From Tribonema minus (Eukaryota; Sar; Xanthophyceae; Tribonematales; Tribonemataceae), in NCBI GenBank assembly GCA_017506865.1, contig JAFCMP010000057.1, forward strand, positions 806,001 to 870,000: a DNA stretch of 64,000 bases. The letters are read 5' to 3'. A model generated the notes under the pieces. That model saw nothing but the letters and a program-made list of their open reading frames with translations, did not search any database and was not told the origin of the DNA. The position numbers were made by a program, and so were the translations under genes. How positions within the stretch are numbered: position 1 is the stretch's first letter; the number at the start of each line of letters is the position of its first letter. Below are positions 17,264-29,300 of the stretch, in pieces.

Positions 17264-18556
17264 ATGGCCGCCACTGAGCAGCTCGGGTGGGGGGAGGAGC
17301 TGCACCAGCTTCAGGTACACGCTCCATCAAGCAATGCCTGATGAAATGCAAACCGCGTCATCATCTCGGCGCGCAGCATTCTCAGCAGTGCAGCACAGTC
17401 ATGCCGAAATGCGTTGTGCCTTCTGCTCGTCACACTGCAGGTGGAGACTGCGAAGCTACTGCACGCCATACGGGCAAAATCACCAGCTGTAGACGCACTG
17501 CAATCGCCTGGGCGAGGCACCGGCGCGCACTCATTCAGCGCTAAGAAAAGCGGCTGGAGGGAGAGGAGCAGTGCGGGAAAGAAGCGGCTACACAGCCCAG
17601 CGCGGCAGAAACAAGCTTTCTCCGAAAATATCACAAAGGAGCTACTGCAGTCAAAGAAAGTTCCACTGCACGATGACTGGGCTGCAGGTACATGTACTTG
17701 CGCGCTGGCCCGCTGCAGTGCATTACCTTGTTGACACAGTATCCCAGGGGCTGCATGGAAGCGCGATGTGGCAAAAGCTGCGCAGCCGTGCATTATAAGA
17801 CGTTGTCCTGCCGCTTTACTGTTTGGCTCAAAAATTGTCCTAGCACCGGAGTGGCACCGTCTGCCGCCACAAAGTAGCAGGCACCCACACCCCATCTAAA
17901 AAACAAGAGCTCACCAATGCTCATGACCATTGCCGATCGTGTGGTGCAGGCACTGCGGCCGGTGGAGACTCGGGGAATGCTGTGCAAATTCTGGAGTTTG
18001 AAAGCAAGGAGGCGAGGATGCGCGCATTAGGGGATGGCAATGACTTTGTGCCGGGGCCCAGGACAACGCTGGTAGAGCTGCAGGTGTGTAGGTCGATGTT
18101 GCGGAAAGTGCTCATGCTTTTGTCCCCTACCCATGGCAGGTGACAGGTACGGCATACTCTGCACGTTGTCGACATGTGTCGCGTTGCAGCAGCCGACAGG
18201 CGCATGGCTCAGAGCCAGTGTGCTGAAGTTGCTGAGTGCGAATTGGGGTCACCTGGCCCACCGTATTGACATTGAGGCCCAGGCAAGGTCTGCTTATGGG
18301 TCCTCCTATCCATTAAGTGGAATTGCCGCTCATGCTCTCTGTGCACTCTGTGCACGACGTGGGCATCGTGCGCCGCTGTTGGCAATCTGCCGCCATGGCT
18401 TACGCGCATGTCCTTGTTGCCATAGGACAGGCGACAAGCTCCAGCGCATTCATGGCCGCGCCGCTGCGAGTTGGCGGCATGCATATCACCTGCCCCTTGG
18501 CAGTGGCACATATGGCAAACACGCGGAGGCTCATGGGCCTGCGGACAGGATGCTGG

Positions 18557-18594
<38 letters not shown>

Positions 18595-20340
18595 CTGCTG
18601 CCGCCCCCGCGCCGAAGGAGAGACGCGCGCAAAAGGAGCGATGCAGCCGCAGCGAAGCAGAATCACACGCAAAAAGAGCGACGGTGGCGCAAGTGCCATC
18701 GCATCTCTCCGCACGCACTGCACGGCGAGCAGTCGCGGCGGCACCTCGTGTGTCAGCATGAACTGACCCTTCGAATGACATAACGGTCGCGACACGCAGC
18801 AGCTCCGCACCATCGCATTGGGTCACTCCGCGTGGCCTCCGCTGCTCTCGCCGCCTGGCGCCACTCGTGCACAGAGACGCGGCGGCGCAAACTCAACTCC
18901 GAGCGCCAACTCAACTGCTCTGGCCGCCCGGCGCCGCCCGCGTGGAGGCCAAAACTCAACTCTTAGTGCCAACTTCAACTTTTGTTCATTATGTGCCAGC
19001 TTCAATTCTCAACTTCAAACGCTCGCGCACAGGCGGAGCGCGCGCGGCTCGTGGCCATGGAGGACGCGCAGCGGCGTGCGGCGCGCGCGGCGGCGCAGTC
19101 GGCGGCGGAGCGGCGCGCGCGGCGGCAGTGGCTCGCGCGCGACGAGGCGGCGGCGGCGCTGCAGCGCGTGTACAGGGGGCACCTCGGCCGGCGGCGCGCG
19201 GCCATCATGAGGGAGGTGCGCCGGGGGGGGTTAGGGGGTGCTTTCAGGGTCAGCGCAGGGTTAGGACAAGGGAGAATGCTCTCACCCCGAGGACATATGT
19301 GCGGAAAACCCCTGGCTCTCAGGATTGGGGTCATTAAGAACCCAAACCCCAACCTAGAGTCTTCATGCGGTGACGGCAGATGTGGAAATGTGAGGCGTCA
19401 TGCGGTGACGGTGGAGCTGGATGGGGTGTGCATTTGCGTGTCGCTGGGGCAGCTGCACGCGAGGTGATGCGCGGTGACTGCAGGCGCCGCCGTGGGCAGC
19501 AGCTGTTGACGTCGTGAGCTTTGCGTGCGGGCGCGTGCGCCGTGTGGGTGAGAAGGACGGTGTGCGGCCTGACAACGGCGGTAACTGGTGAAGCTTTATC
19601 AAAAGGCTTTGAAGTACTCACTTTTGACGGAACCGGTCGGTGCTGCATGCCCCTCGCGCTGCAGACGCACCACTGAGTACGGTGCTGCGGCACCTGCCTT
19701 GACAGCCCGGACGAATTTCTCGCAGCGCCGCCCGTGTGGTGCGGACGCGGCGCCTTACAGCGTACTTGTAACAGCACTGCCAACCTGTTGAATTCTGCCC
19801 GCGCTGTTCGGCAGCGCCTGTCAATCTTGCGCCCGCTGACACCATCACTGCAACCTCTCAGAAGGAGTCGCCGTGCTTGCCGCGAGTAGATTACTCCAAG
19901 TGCCAGATCGACGTCGCGAGCGCGGAGTGGCTCGAGGTCTGCGACGGCGCCACCAACATCAATGCAAATTAACTCGATGCTGAACAATGGTGAAACAAGA
20001 TCGTCACACTGCTGCTGCATTTCCCCCTCTCCACTACCCCCTCGTACACCTGCACCCCACCCCCCCCCTATCGACTCTGCCATCGCGCGCACAGAGAACG
20101 CCATGCACAGCGCTGCCGCCAGAGCGCAGCATGTTGTATACCTTGCATTTGACCCTCATCCCGTGACGCTGCCCGCGCGCCCGCTGCCAGACGCGCCGCC
20201 TGCTCGATGCTGCGAGTGCAGAGTGGCTGGAAGTTCGCGACGGCGCAACCGGCGACACGTGGTACTACAACCCTGCCACCGCGCAGTCGCAGTGGGAGGC
20301 GCCAGCGGCGCTGGCGGGCCGCGCGCCGTCGCCCGACAGG
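17264..20340 (+). CDS. IQ/WW gene, part 1: N-terminus, IQ motif, WW domain 1
   Basis: Exons: 17264-17314, 17441-17687, 17950-18083, 19033-19215 and 20191-20340. The first encodes MAATEQLGWGEELHQLQ. Exon 3 ends LVELQ and joins in phase to AERARLVAMEDAQ, a charged, probably helical stretch rich in Arg and Ala. This ends in an IQ motif (ALQRVYRGHLGRRR) for calmodulin or myosin-type light chains. Exon 20191-20340 carries WW domain 1: EWLEVRDGATGDTWYYN, then SQWEAP, with the aromatic pair and both Trp visible. The exon could instead run to 20398 in phase 1, adding about 19 residues and requiring another exon before 21998. Ending at 20340 keeps phase 0 and joins directly to exon 21998. Confidence 0.82.
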
Positions 20341-23300
20341 GTGCGCGCGCTGCCGGCGATACGCTCCGCGGCGCCGTCGCCGCTACGCAGCGCTGCAGGT
20401 GTGTGTGTGCAGTCAATAGCGCATGTGCGAGGTGCGCTTGGCGGCGGTTGCGGGCGCTGTATTATTTCCGGCGAGTGCGTCGCCGGCAGATGCTGCTGGC
20501 GCGCGTCGTAGCCGCTGCACAGGGCTGCACGGACACGTACCGTATGTGTGGGATGCGCTGCAAGGCAGCAGCAGACTGGGCGGTTGACGCGTGCGCCGAT
20601 GCTGCTGCGGAGTCGTTGTGTGGTGCGGCGATGGCGCCTCACAATTCGGCGCGTTGTGGCGCACAGCTCATGATCTCGCCGCAAATGTGCATTGTACCTG
20701 TACGGGCTCGCACTTCAAAGTACAGCGTACGTACTCTTCACTACCGGTGCACCTTTGCATGTGCTGTCGCATTACGCAATCCTCCAGGACTTCTGACCAT
20801 GTGCCCACTAGATGCACGTTGATCACGCCATAACGATTTAAATGGCAATCCTTATGTGATGCGTGAACAGGGCCGGAGACCTCGCCCCCGCCAACACGGA
20901 CAACGGAGGCAGTGCTCAACGGCGAACAGTCCGGTGGGAACAGGATGGGGACACGGCCACAATTTGCATTTGGCGTTGTCGCTGAAGAGCAGAGCCAAGT
21001 GAGCCAAGGTTTCTTGTTGCATGTTAAAGGCGCCACTCTCACAGATTTGTTGCCCAGACGAAGATACAGCAGATATTGATGTCTGTTTAGTTCAACATCA
21101 GCCTCATCAACGAGACGTCAGCATCAAACTTGATTACTGTGGGTATGAATATGAGGCTCCCCAGCGACCATTGTGGTTGAGTGCATTGTGGTCAAGTGCA
21201 GCATGGCACAACCACTGCATAGTGTTGCCAGACATGCTGGCCAAACTTACAAAAGTCGTGCTGCGTCAATGTGCTGTGTAGCAGGGGATCATGATTTCAT
21301 GTAAAACTAACCGTAACCCTGACTGTAGAGGGTCACGCACACCCCAGCAAACCATATACTTGAAGTGTATACTGATGTACATAATGATGTACAGTTTGCA
21401 TGTTTCTGTGCCATTATGCCGCATGCAAGTGCTGCGCAGCAACTTGGTGTATACACAAGAGGGCTGCTGCATTTACCTCTGAACTCTCTCACTCGCCATC
21501 AGACGTTTCAGCAGCTTACTCCGAAACTTCAACAGTATGCACAAATGTGTACACGTTGATGACCTTTGCCATCGGACTGCCCAATTCAAAGCACACTTTT
21601 TATACATATGTGTTTATAATGTCTCGGTGGCGATAGATTAGTTGTCCACTGCATGTCAATGCACTGGGTATGGCAAACACACGCGCTGCGGCCGACCATG
21701 CGTACATGCAGGGCAAACATCGCCTGCAGCCATTCACTCATGAAGAAGCCCAGAAGCTACCGTGCAACATGCCAACATCTATGGGTCGGTGGCTCAAATC
21801 CGCCTCATGACAACAATTCAGAATGGTTGTTGGTTTGTATTCAAAACATAAACTTCTGATAAGATAATACACTGTGCACAAGGCATGTATAATTGTACCA
21901 ACCCATCAGCGCACGCTGCAAACCAATATACCCTGCCCCCCTAATCCCCCCAGAACATACTGCATACCAACATACCCTGTCCCCCTAAATCCCCCAGGAC
22001 ATGCTGCCAGCGCTCAACAAGCAGGGCCAGCGGCGCCCCGCCACCAGCGCCGAGGGCGTGACGTGGGCACGCGCCAATGGTGGTTCACCGGACACGGCTA
22101 GGCGGCGAGCTCTGCGCCTCGTCAGCAATCAGGAGGACAGGTGAGTCACTTGAAGTGGACGCGCCTCAGAAGTAGCTCACTTCCGAGCAGAGGGGCAGCA
22201 GGTGTGTGGAGTAGAATGTTACATGTTTGCGCGGAGAGACGTGGGCGCAATGGCGGCTCGCCGGGCACGGCCAAGCGACGAGCGCTGCGCCTGGTCAGCA
22301 ATCGGGAGGACAGGTGCATCACTCTTGAAGTTTGCGCTGAGAGAAACTCAGGGAGGCAGCAGCGTAGGGCCGTCAGTTGAAGTTTTGTTTGGCACGGGTG
22401 GCCGGGCACGGCCAGGCGGCGAGCGATACGCCTCGTCAGCGACCAGGAGGACAGGTGCGTCACTGTTGAAGTTCCGAGTGCAGGGGAAGCGGGCGTGTGG
22501 AGGAGATTGTGATGTGTTTGCACGGAGCGAGACTTGGGGGGGTGGCAGCGTAGGGCCGTCACTTGAAGTTTTGTTTGGCACGGGTTGCCAGGCACGGCCA
22601 GGCGACGAGCGCTGCGCCTCGTCAGCAACCAGGAGGACAGGTGCGTCACTGTTGAAGTTCTGAGCGCAGGGAAGCGGGCGTATGGAGTTGACTGTGACAT
22701 GTTTGCATGCAGAAACGTGGTCGCGTGCGAATGGCGGGTCACCGCGCACGGCCAGGCGGCGAGCGCTGCGCCTGATCAGCAACCAGGAGGACAGGTGGTC
22801 TTAAAGTTCTGAGCGTAGGGAAAGCGGGCGTGTGGAGTAGAGTGTGACGTGTTTGCACGGAGAGAGACTTGGGGAGGCGGCAGCGTAGGGCCGTCACTTG
22901 AAGTTTTGTTTGGCGCAGGCCAACAGCATCGGGCACGCAGCTGCGGCAGAGCCTTGGTGTCTGGGTCTTGTCCAGTTCCAGATCTGAACGTTGATGTACG
23001 CCCCCCTATTCTCCGCATGCCATCGCTCCGTATGGGTTCAATGCTGCGGACGGACGACGCACTGCGGTTTCGAGCACGTCTGGTGCATTCACAGTCAAGT
23101 GTTGCACCAACTCGCCTGTCACCGTATGATCTGCGCTTACGCACGTGCGCCTCGCTCACAGCAGGTCCGTGCTGTTCTGACACGGAGCGGCGGATGAAAA
23201 TGCTACAGCTGATGACAGCGTGGCTGCCAAAAGTGCCGCCACTGAGTACATACATGCTTCGTTCGCAGCCATGCGACCATCAACAGCCAACAAAGCAAAA

Positions 23301-26300
23301 ACTCAAATACAGTGGCACCTCATCTTTGTGTTGCCAGCTCCGATGCCGAGGAAAGCAGAGGCGCCAAGTCGGACTGCGCTTCCGTGGACCGTTCCCTGGG
23401 AAGCTTCTTTCTGCCCAACGGCGCGCCGAACCTGCGCCTGCGCCGAACCGTGCAGGAGGCGCTGCGGGGCCACAAGGTACGTAGGTATGAGGCAACCGTG
23501 GATGCGCGCTGGCGGTGCCGCTGCGTCACCAGGCGTGCCGGCGCGCGTGCGCAGCGCTGCATGCTCTCATATTATCTTTTACTTCATCTCCATTAACGTG
23601 GAACAAAGTTGTATACACTTGCTCTAACCCCTGGTCCTAGCCCTAATAACGACACAAACAATAACACGTAGGTATGAGGCGACTGCGGATGCGTGCCGAT
23701 GGTGCCCCTGCTTCACCAGCGCTGCAGTCTGGTGCTGAGCATCCGCACCGGGTCACTGCTGTTGCTGGAGCCATGGAAGGCATGTTGACGTGAGCAGAAG
23801 CTGAATATGTGTGTGGAGCCCAGGCGTCAGCTGTGACAGAACCATCGGCGTGCTTGCATGTGGACAGCAGCAGCATGCTCTCGCATTGACATGGAACAAG
23901 TAATTATGTTCCAAATTTCATAATCTAGCCCTCACCCCTGATCCTAGCCCTAATTAATGCCCACGTTAATTTCAAGTGTGTGCGTGTCAATGGCTCAGCA
24001 GCTCGCCAGACACGGCGACAGGTGGAGCGGCGCGCGTGCTGAGCACTGACTCGGTAGGCGTGCACCTGTGACGCTCCCATGTTTTGGTGTCACAGATTGC
24101 GTGCGCAAACGTCTGTTGCACGACGCTCTCAGCGCGTCTACATTGTGTGCCACGTCTCAGCGCATTGGCTCATACGCACGCATGCACGCGCGGTGCTCGC
24201 CTTCTGCGTGCCGCGCGCTGAAAAAACGGCTCAGAGCAGCGTCGCTGGCTGTGGCGCAGTAGACCGCGATCCTTCAAGGCGCGATTGCACTTTCCACTGC
24301 CGCTTTTTCTGTTGTGTGCGGCCGACCGACGAGCGCTGCCATGCCCTTTATTCCGCAGTTCGACTCAGTGAGCACCCTACTGGCAGCGTACGCGGCACGT
24401 CACCTCGGGCCAGAAACGCTGCACTCCGCCGAAGACGACGGTGTCAACGCTCAACATCACGGCTCCCGGCGCCGCCGCCGCCACCGCCGCCGCCACGGCA
24501 GCAGCGACCCCGCGGCGACAGGTCACCATGCGCAGCGCCCGGTGACAGCGCTCACGCCTGGGGCCGCGCCGCCGACGCTGTTTCCGGTGTCCGCGGACGC
24601 GCCGCACCCCATGGTGGCCGTCATGGCGCCGGCGCACACCGCAGGTGCAGCGTCACCTGTTGAAGTTTTGCAGTGGCAGCACGCCTAGCTCGTGTGCTAG
24701 TCTTTGACGGCGTGTCAGCATAATGTAGGACAGTGGCAGGTTTGCGGTGGAAGCTGCCGTTGTGAGCTGAGAGTGGTTTTGGGAGTGTGGTGCACAGCCC
24801 TTGCTTCCAGCAGAATAAGCCTGCAATCTGGTCTGGGGGCGAGCGTGCGCACGCGCCCTGGCCAATATTGAAGTTTAATGTCACCGCCTCACGCTCTGGC
24901 GGCCGCGCTCACGACACACCTTCGCGCACGCACCCGCACCGTCAACATGCAATTTCAACAGGCGGTTCTCCCGCCTGACACGCACACTTTCTCGCGCTCT
25001 TGCGCACCGTCCCTTCACTTACGCGTATACCCTACGCCCTTGCTACCTACCCTCGCATGCTACCTACCCGTTGCAGGGGCGCCCGCGGCGGCGCGGCGCG
25101 TGCAGACGGCCGCCGCCGGCAGCACGCGAGCGTGGGAGAGCGGGCGCGCGCGCACCGCGGGCCTCGCCACCCGCGACGTCACCACTCCGGGCTTCGCGCT
25201 GCCGCCGCCGCCAGCGGCAGCCGGCGGCGCTGCCGGCAGCAACGGCGGCGGCAGCGGCGGCGGCGCAGAAGCGTCGACGCAGGAGGTAGCAACGCCGGCG
25301 CCGGCAGCGGCGGCGGCGGGCGCCAAGCCGCAGGTGTGCTTCAACTGCTGGAGCGCTGGCAAGTCGGGCGGGTGCGCGCTGCACGCGGCGCGCGGCGGCA
25401 GCGGCGGCGGCGGCGGCGCGGCGCGCGCGTCGGAGAGCGCGTTCATGTGCCGCAACTGGGACCTTGGCGCGCTGCGGCGGCGGCACAGGGCGGAAGAGCT
25501 GTACGAGGTGAGCACTGCTCAAGAGTTGCTTTTGTTGTGTGGGGTTGGGATAGACGGGTGTGTTGAGGGTGAAGCTGTGTTTACGAGGCTCTCCTGCGCC
25601 ATGTAGTCGCGCCTACGCTAACCAAGACCTGGTGCTCATACTTGCGGCAGCTCTGCAGTCACCGCTGAATGCGGGCTGGCCGTGTGCGTGTGCTCACATT
25701 GTCCTTGCCTCAGTATTGTGCTAGCTTGATGCTGAATTAGGTCCTCACTTTGTCGAGAGACAACGCGTCGAGGTTATGCCATCCGCCTGCTGCCGCTGCG
25801 GCTCAATGCACTACTGCACCGAGAGTCTGACGCTGGCCCTTTGCGAAATGTGCTGAGCTCTGGCCACTGACCTTTGGACGCAACATTGTCTCATTGAATT
25901 GCGCGCCCCCCGCGCTGCTGTTTCCAGATCTTCAAGCAGGAGGCGTGCAGCTTGAAGTTCGATCCCGTGAAGCGGGGGCTCGTCGCGCGACAGGAGCCGC
26001 GCCACCCCATCTACCGCCTGCTGCAGCGCCTCGTGGAGGGCGGCAACTTCACCATGCGGCGCCGCCTGCACACGCGCAACTGGCTGCGCGGCTTCTGCGA
26101 GCTGATCCGCGCCGACAGGATCACCAGGTACGTGCATGTATGGTGGCAACTCCAACTTTGGTGTCAACTTCAACTCACAGCAGAGGCTCGCGCTGTGATG
26201 TATTTGATGGTTGGGATGGTATGTAGCAAGTTCATCGCACTGCGCTGGGCATTGCTGCCACTGAGCATTGCCGCTGCTGTTGCTGCCACTGCTGCTGTCG

Positions 26301-29300
26301 GCGCCGTAAACTAGAGCCCTGTGCCCCCGTCTTCGCATGGGCTGTGCATACACACAGCTTGCCCAGCCACACTTGTTTCAACCTTCACTCGCACACCACG
26401 ATGTGTCACGCCCTTCGCAGGGCCAAGGACGGCGGCGGCATCCGCGTGCGCAGCGCGCCGCCGCTGAGCACTGCCGCCGCCGCTGCTGCCGACGCCGCCG
26501 CCGCAACGCGTGGCAAGATGCTGCGGCTGCGCGACACCATGCAGAACGCGCATGCGCTGACGCGGTATGCGCGGGGGCCGGCGCTCGCGCTGCGGCCCGC
26601 GGCGCCCGTGACGGGAACGACGCTGGAGGAGCTGCGCGGCATCGCTCAGGTATGGCTTACGCATCAGTGCTCAGCACGAGGAGCTGTGTGGCATCGCTCG
26701 GGTACGGCGTATGCGTCAGCACTCAGCATGAGGAGCTGTGCGGCATCGCTCAGTTGTGCAGCTTGCGTGTCAGCGCTCAGCACAAGGAGCTGCGCGGCAT
26801 TGCTCAAATACGGCATACGCATCAGCGCTCAGCACGAGGAGCTGCGCTGCATTGCTCAGATACGGCATACGCGTCAGCGCTCAGCATGAGCACCTGTCAT
26901 TGCGGCGGCAGCCATGCTTTAGGTGGGGTTTTGAGCAGACTTTCAGGTAGCGGCGCACAGCGGACGAGACTTCACGGCAGCGACGACGTATGTGTCAGTG
27001 CTCAGCCTGAGCACTGCCACCACGTGGTTGCTGACGGGTTTGTGTGGAGTACGGGGGGGGAAGGGGGGTGCGACGGTTGCTGCATGCGTGCGCGGGGCGT
27101 CTTGGTGGTAGCGCGGCGGGCGGAGGCGCAGCAACGGCGCGAGAGCGCAGATAAATGGCACTGGTGCCAGCTGCGTGCACCGCGCCAACTGTCACGTGCA
27201 TTGGCATTGAGCCTCTTGGTCGTACGCGTGGCAACTTGACGTGTCGTGCGACCGCCATGTGCAGGCACATGTGCTTTGATGCGGCCTGCTTCATGCAAGA
27301 AGTTTGCCGGCCTGCTGCGGCGCATTGCAATCGTGCATTGCTAAGCAGTGCGGTGGTCTGGCACACGCCCCGACATATGTGCTGGCGGCAAACTTGCTTC
27401 TGTGTGCCGCTGCCGATTCCCTGCCCCACGCCGGACACTTATGCACCAATGTAGTGCTTCAAGCTGGCAGGCGCGCAGCTCAAATGAGGCCTGCGAAATG
27501 TGCGTCCGTGCAGGCCGCTCGCTGCAGCGCGACGACATGAGCGCATTCGCACTGTGCTACTTTTGTACGATAATCCGCATCTTCACTCGCCACTGCGCTG
27601 TTCGCCGCCCCCTGTGCGCAGATCCTGGTGACGCTAGAGGACGGCCGTCGCCTGATAGTGGCGGGCCCCATGCCAGTGCCGGTGGCGCTGTACGACCCTC
27701 GCGAGTACCCCCTGCCAGCCCCCATCACGCTGCCGCTGGCGGACGTGCCCGGCGTTCAGCCAAAGGTGAGCATCACCTCGAAATGCTGGCGGGGAGGGGG
27801 GGAGGGGGGGGGGGGGGGTACACTGGTGGAGTGCATGTGTACTCGTGAATGTACTCGCTTCCTCATGAACATGCGCTGGCTGGCTAGGTTGGGTGTGGCT
27901 GATTCTGACCCATACCCTAGAAGGACTCCAACGCAGACCCTGAGTGTACGCCTGATGTGCTGCGCCCGCATCCTGAACACTATGTGCGTCTGCTCGTCTT
28001 TAGCGGGGCCGGCCTTCACACTGCCATCTTTGTTGAGATGTGGTGGCAAAATTGTTGGAGCCGCGATGACGTGGCAGCACTGGCGGTGCGCCAGCGAAAC
28101 CCGAACACGCCTCACCGAATCTGCAACGTTCGGCCACACTCCCTGTCGCGTCGTGACTCGCCCAGTACTGTCACTGTGCAACAACGACTGCCATATTCCA
28201 CAAGAATCGCCCAAGCATCACAACCCTCATCACTGCCTGAAAATCCTGGGCAGGGTACCGGGGCTGAAGAGGCGGGGTTCTGCCCCCCCGCCACCACCGT
28301 CAAATTTGCGACACTCAGCCGCAAGCCGGAGCCCGGCAACCTGGCGGTTGGCGGCTTGTCTGCGCAGATGGTGGTGTCCTTGCAGGTGCGCACTGTATGC
28401 CGGTGTAGGTGCGCAGTGTATGCATGTGTAGGGTGGGTAGGCAGATGGGTCCAGCTAGTACGTGGGGATGTATGTGTGGGGGTATATATGAAAGTGAATC
28501 AAAAGATCGTAGAGCTCTAGGTGACAAGGGATGGTTAGCCGCAAGTGCCTTCCACCAATAACCGCGGTCGCCGCTGCTGCAGCAACTGGCCACGAGTCAA
28601 ACAGTACCACCATATCCACTTGGTCAAAAAGACTTCTGTGTGCAAGCTTTTAGCATTCGAGGTATGGGTGTTCAGTATTGGAAAGGTCTCATGTGTTCGG
28701 TGGGCCAGCTCCAGCCGGCAGCCCAACACAGAGGTTCAGCAGCTAGTGACAGCACTCTTGAATGCGCTTAGCGCAGAAGGCGAAGAGCGGGTTTTGAACC
28801 AATCCATGTGGCGACATGGAGGCTCCAGGTTGTTAAGCGCGAGCTATCCGTAGCGTTGTCATTTCCTCACCTATGGGCAGTAGCGTAGCGTAGCATATAT
28901 GGCATGTATGTACATATGTATGTATGATGGTGGTTGGGTATGTAGGTAGCTTCTTGGTGGGTATGAAGGTACGCATTGGGCAGGTATGCATGCAGGCGCC
29001 TTCACGAGCTCGCGCGCTGCTGCCGGCAGGTGGCTACCTGCAAGGTTTCATGAGGCACTACGGTACACGCGCAGTTCGCAGTACCGGTGCAGGCGCGTCA
29101 GCTGCACTGCTACGTGCGATGCGCAGAAACGCACATCCACTGCGCGGAGGCGCAAGCCGGTGTGGTGTGCACCCATGAACGGCAGCGATATGCCTGGTGA
29201 TTGCAAGATGCGGCATGAAAGGGCACCTTGTTGAGTGCGGGAGGTGTGCGGCGGCTACAAGAAAAATGCCACCCGCTTGCTGCTGCACTCGCGCATGAAT

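Noticed and set aside
26626-26887. CRISPR-like array
   Set aside because: Units are 52 bp with no unique spacers, and the context is a eukaryotic exon border.
26337-27239. Open frame of 300 codons over the 26.6-kb repeat
   Set aside because: It exists because the 52-bp repeat lacks stops in that frame. Exon 26421-26649 joins in phase to 27622 without it.
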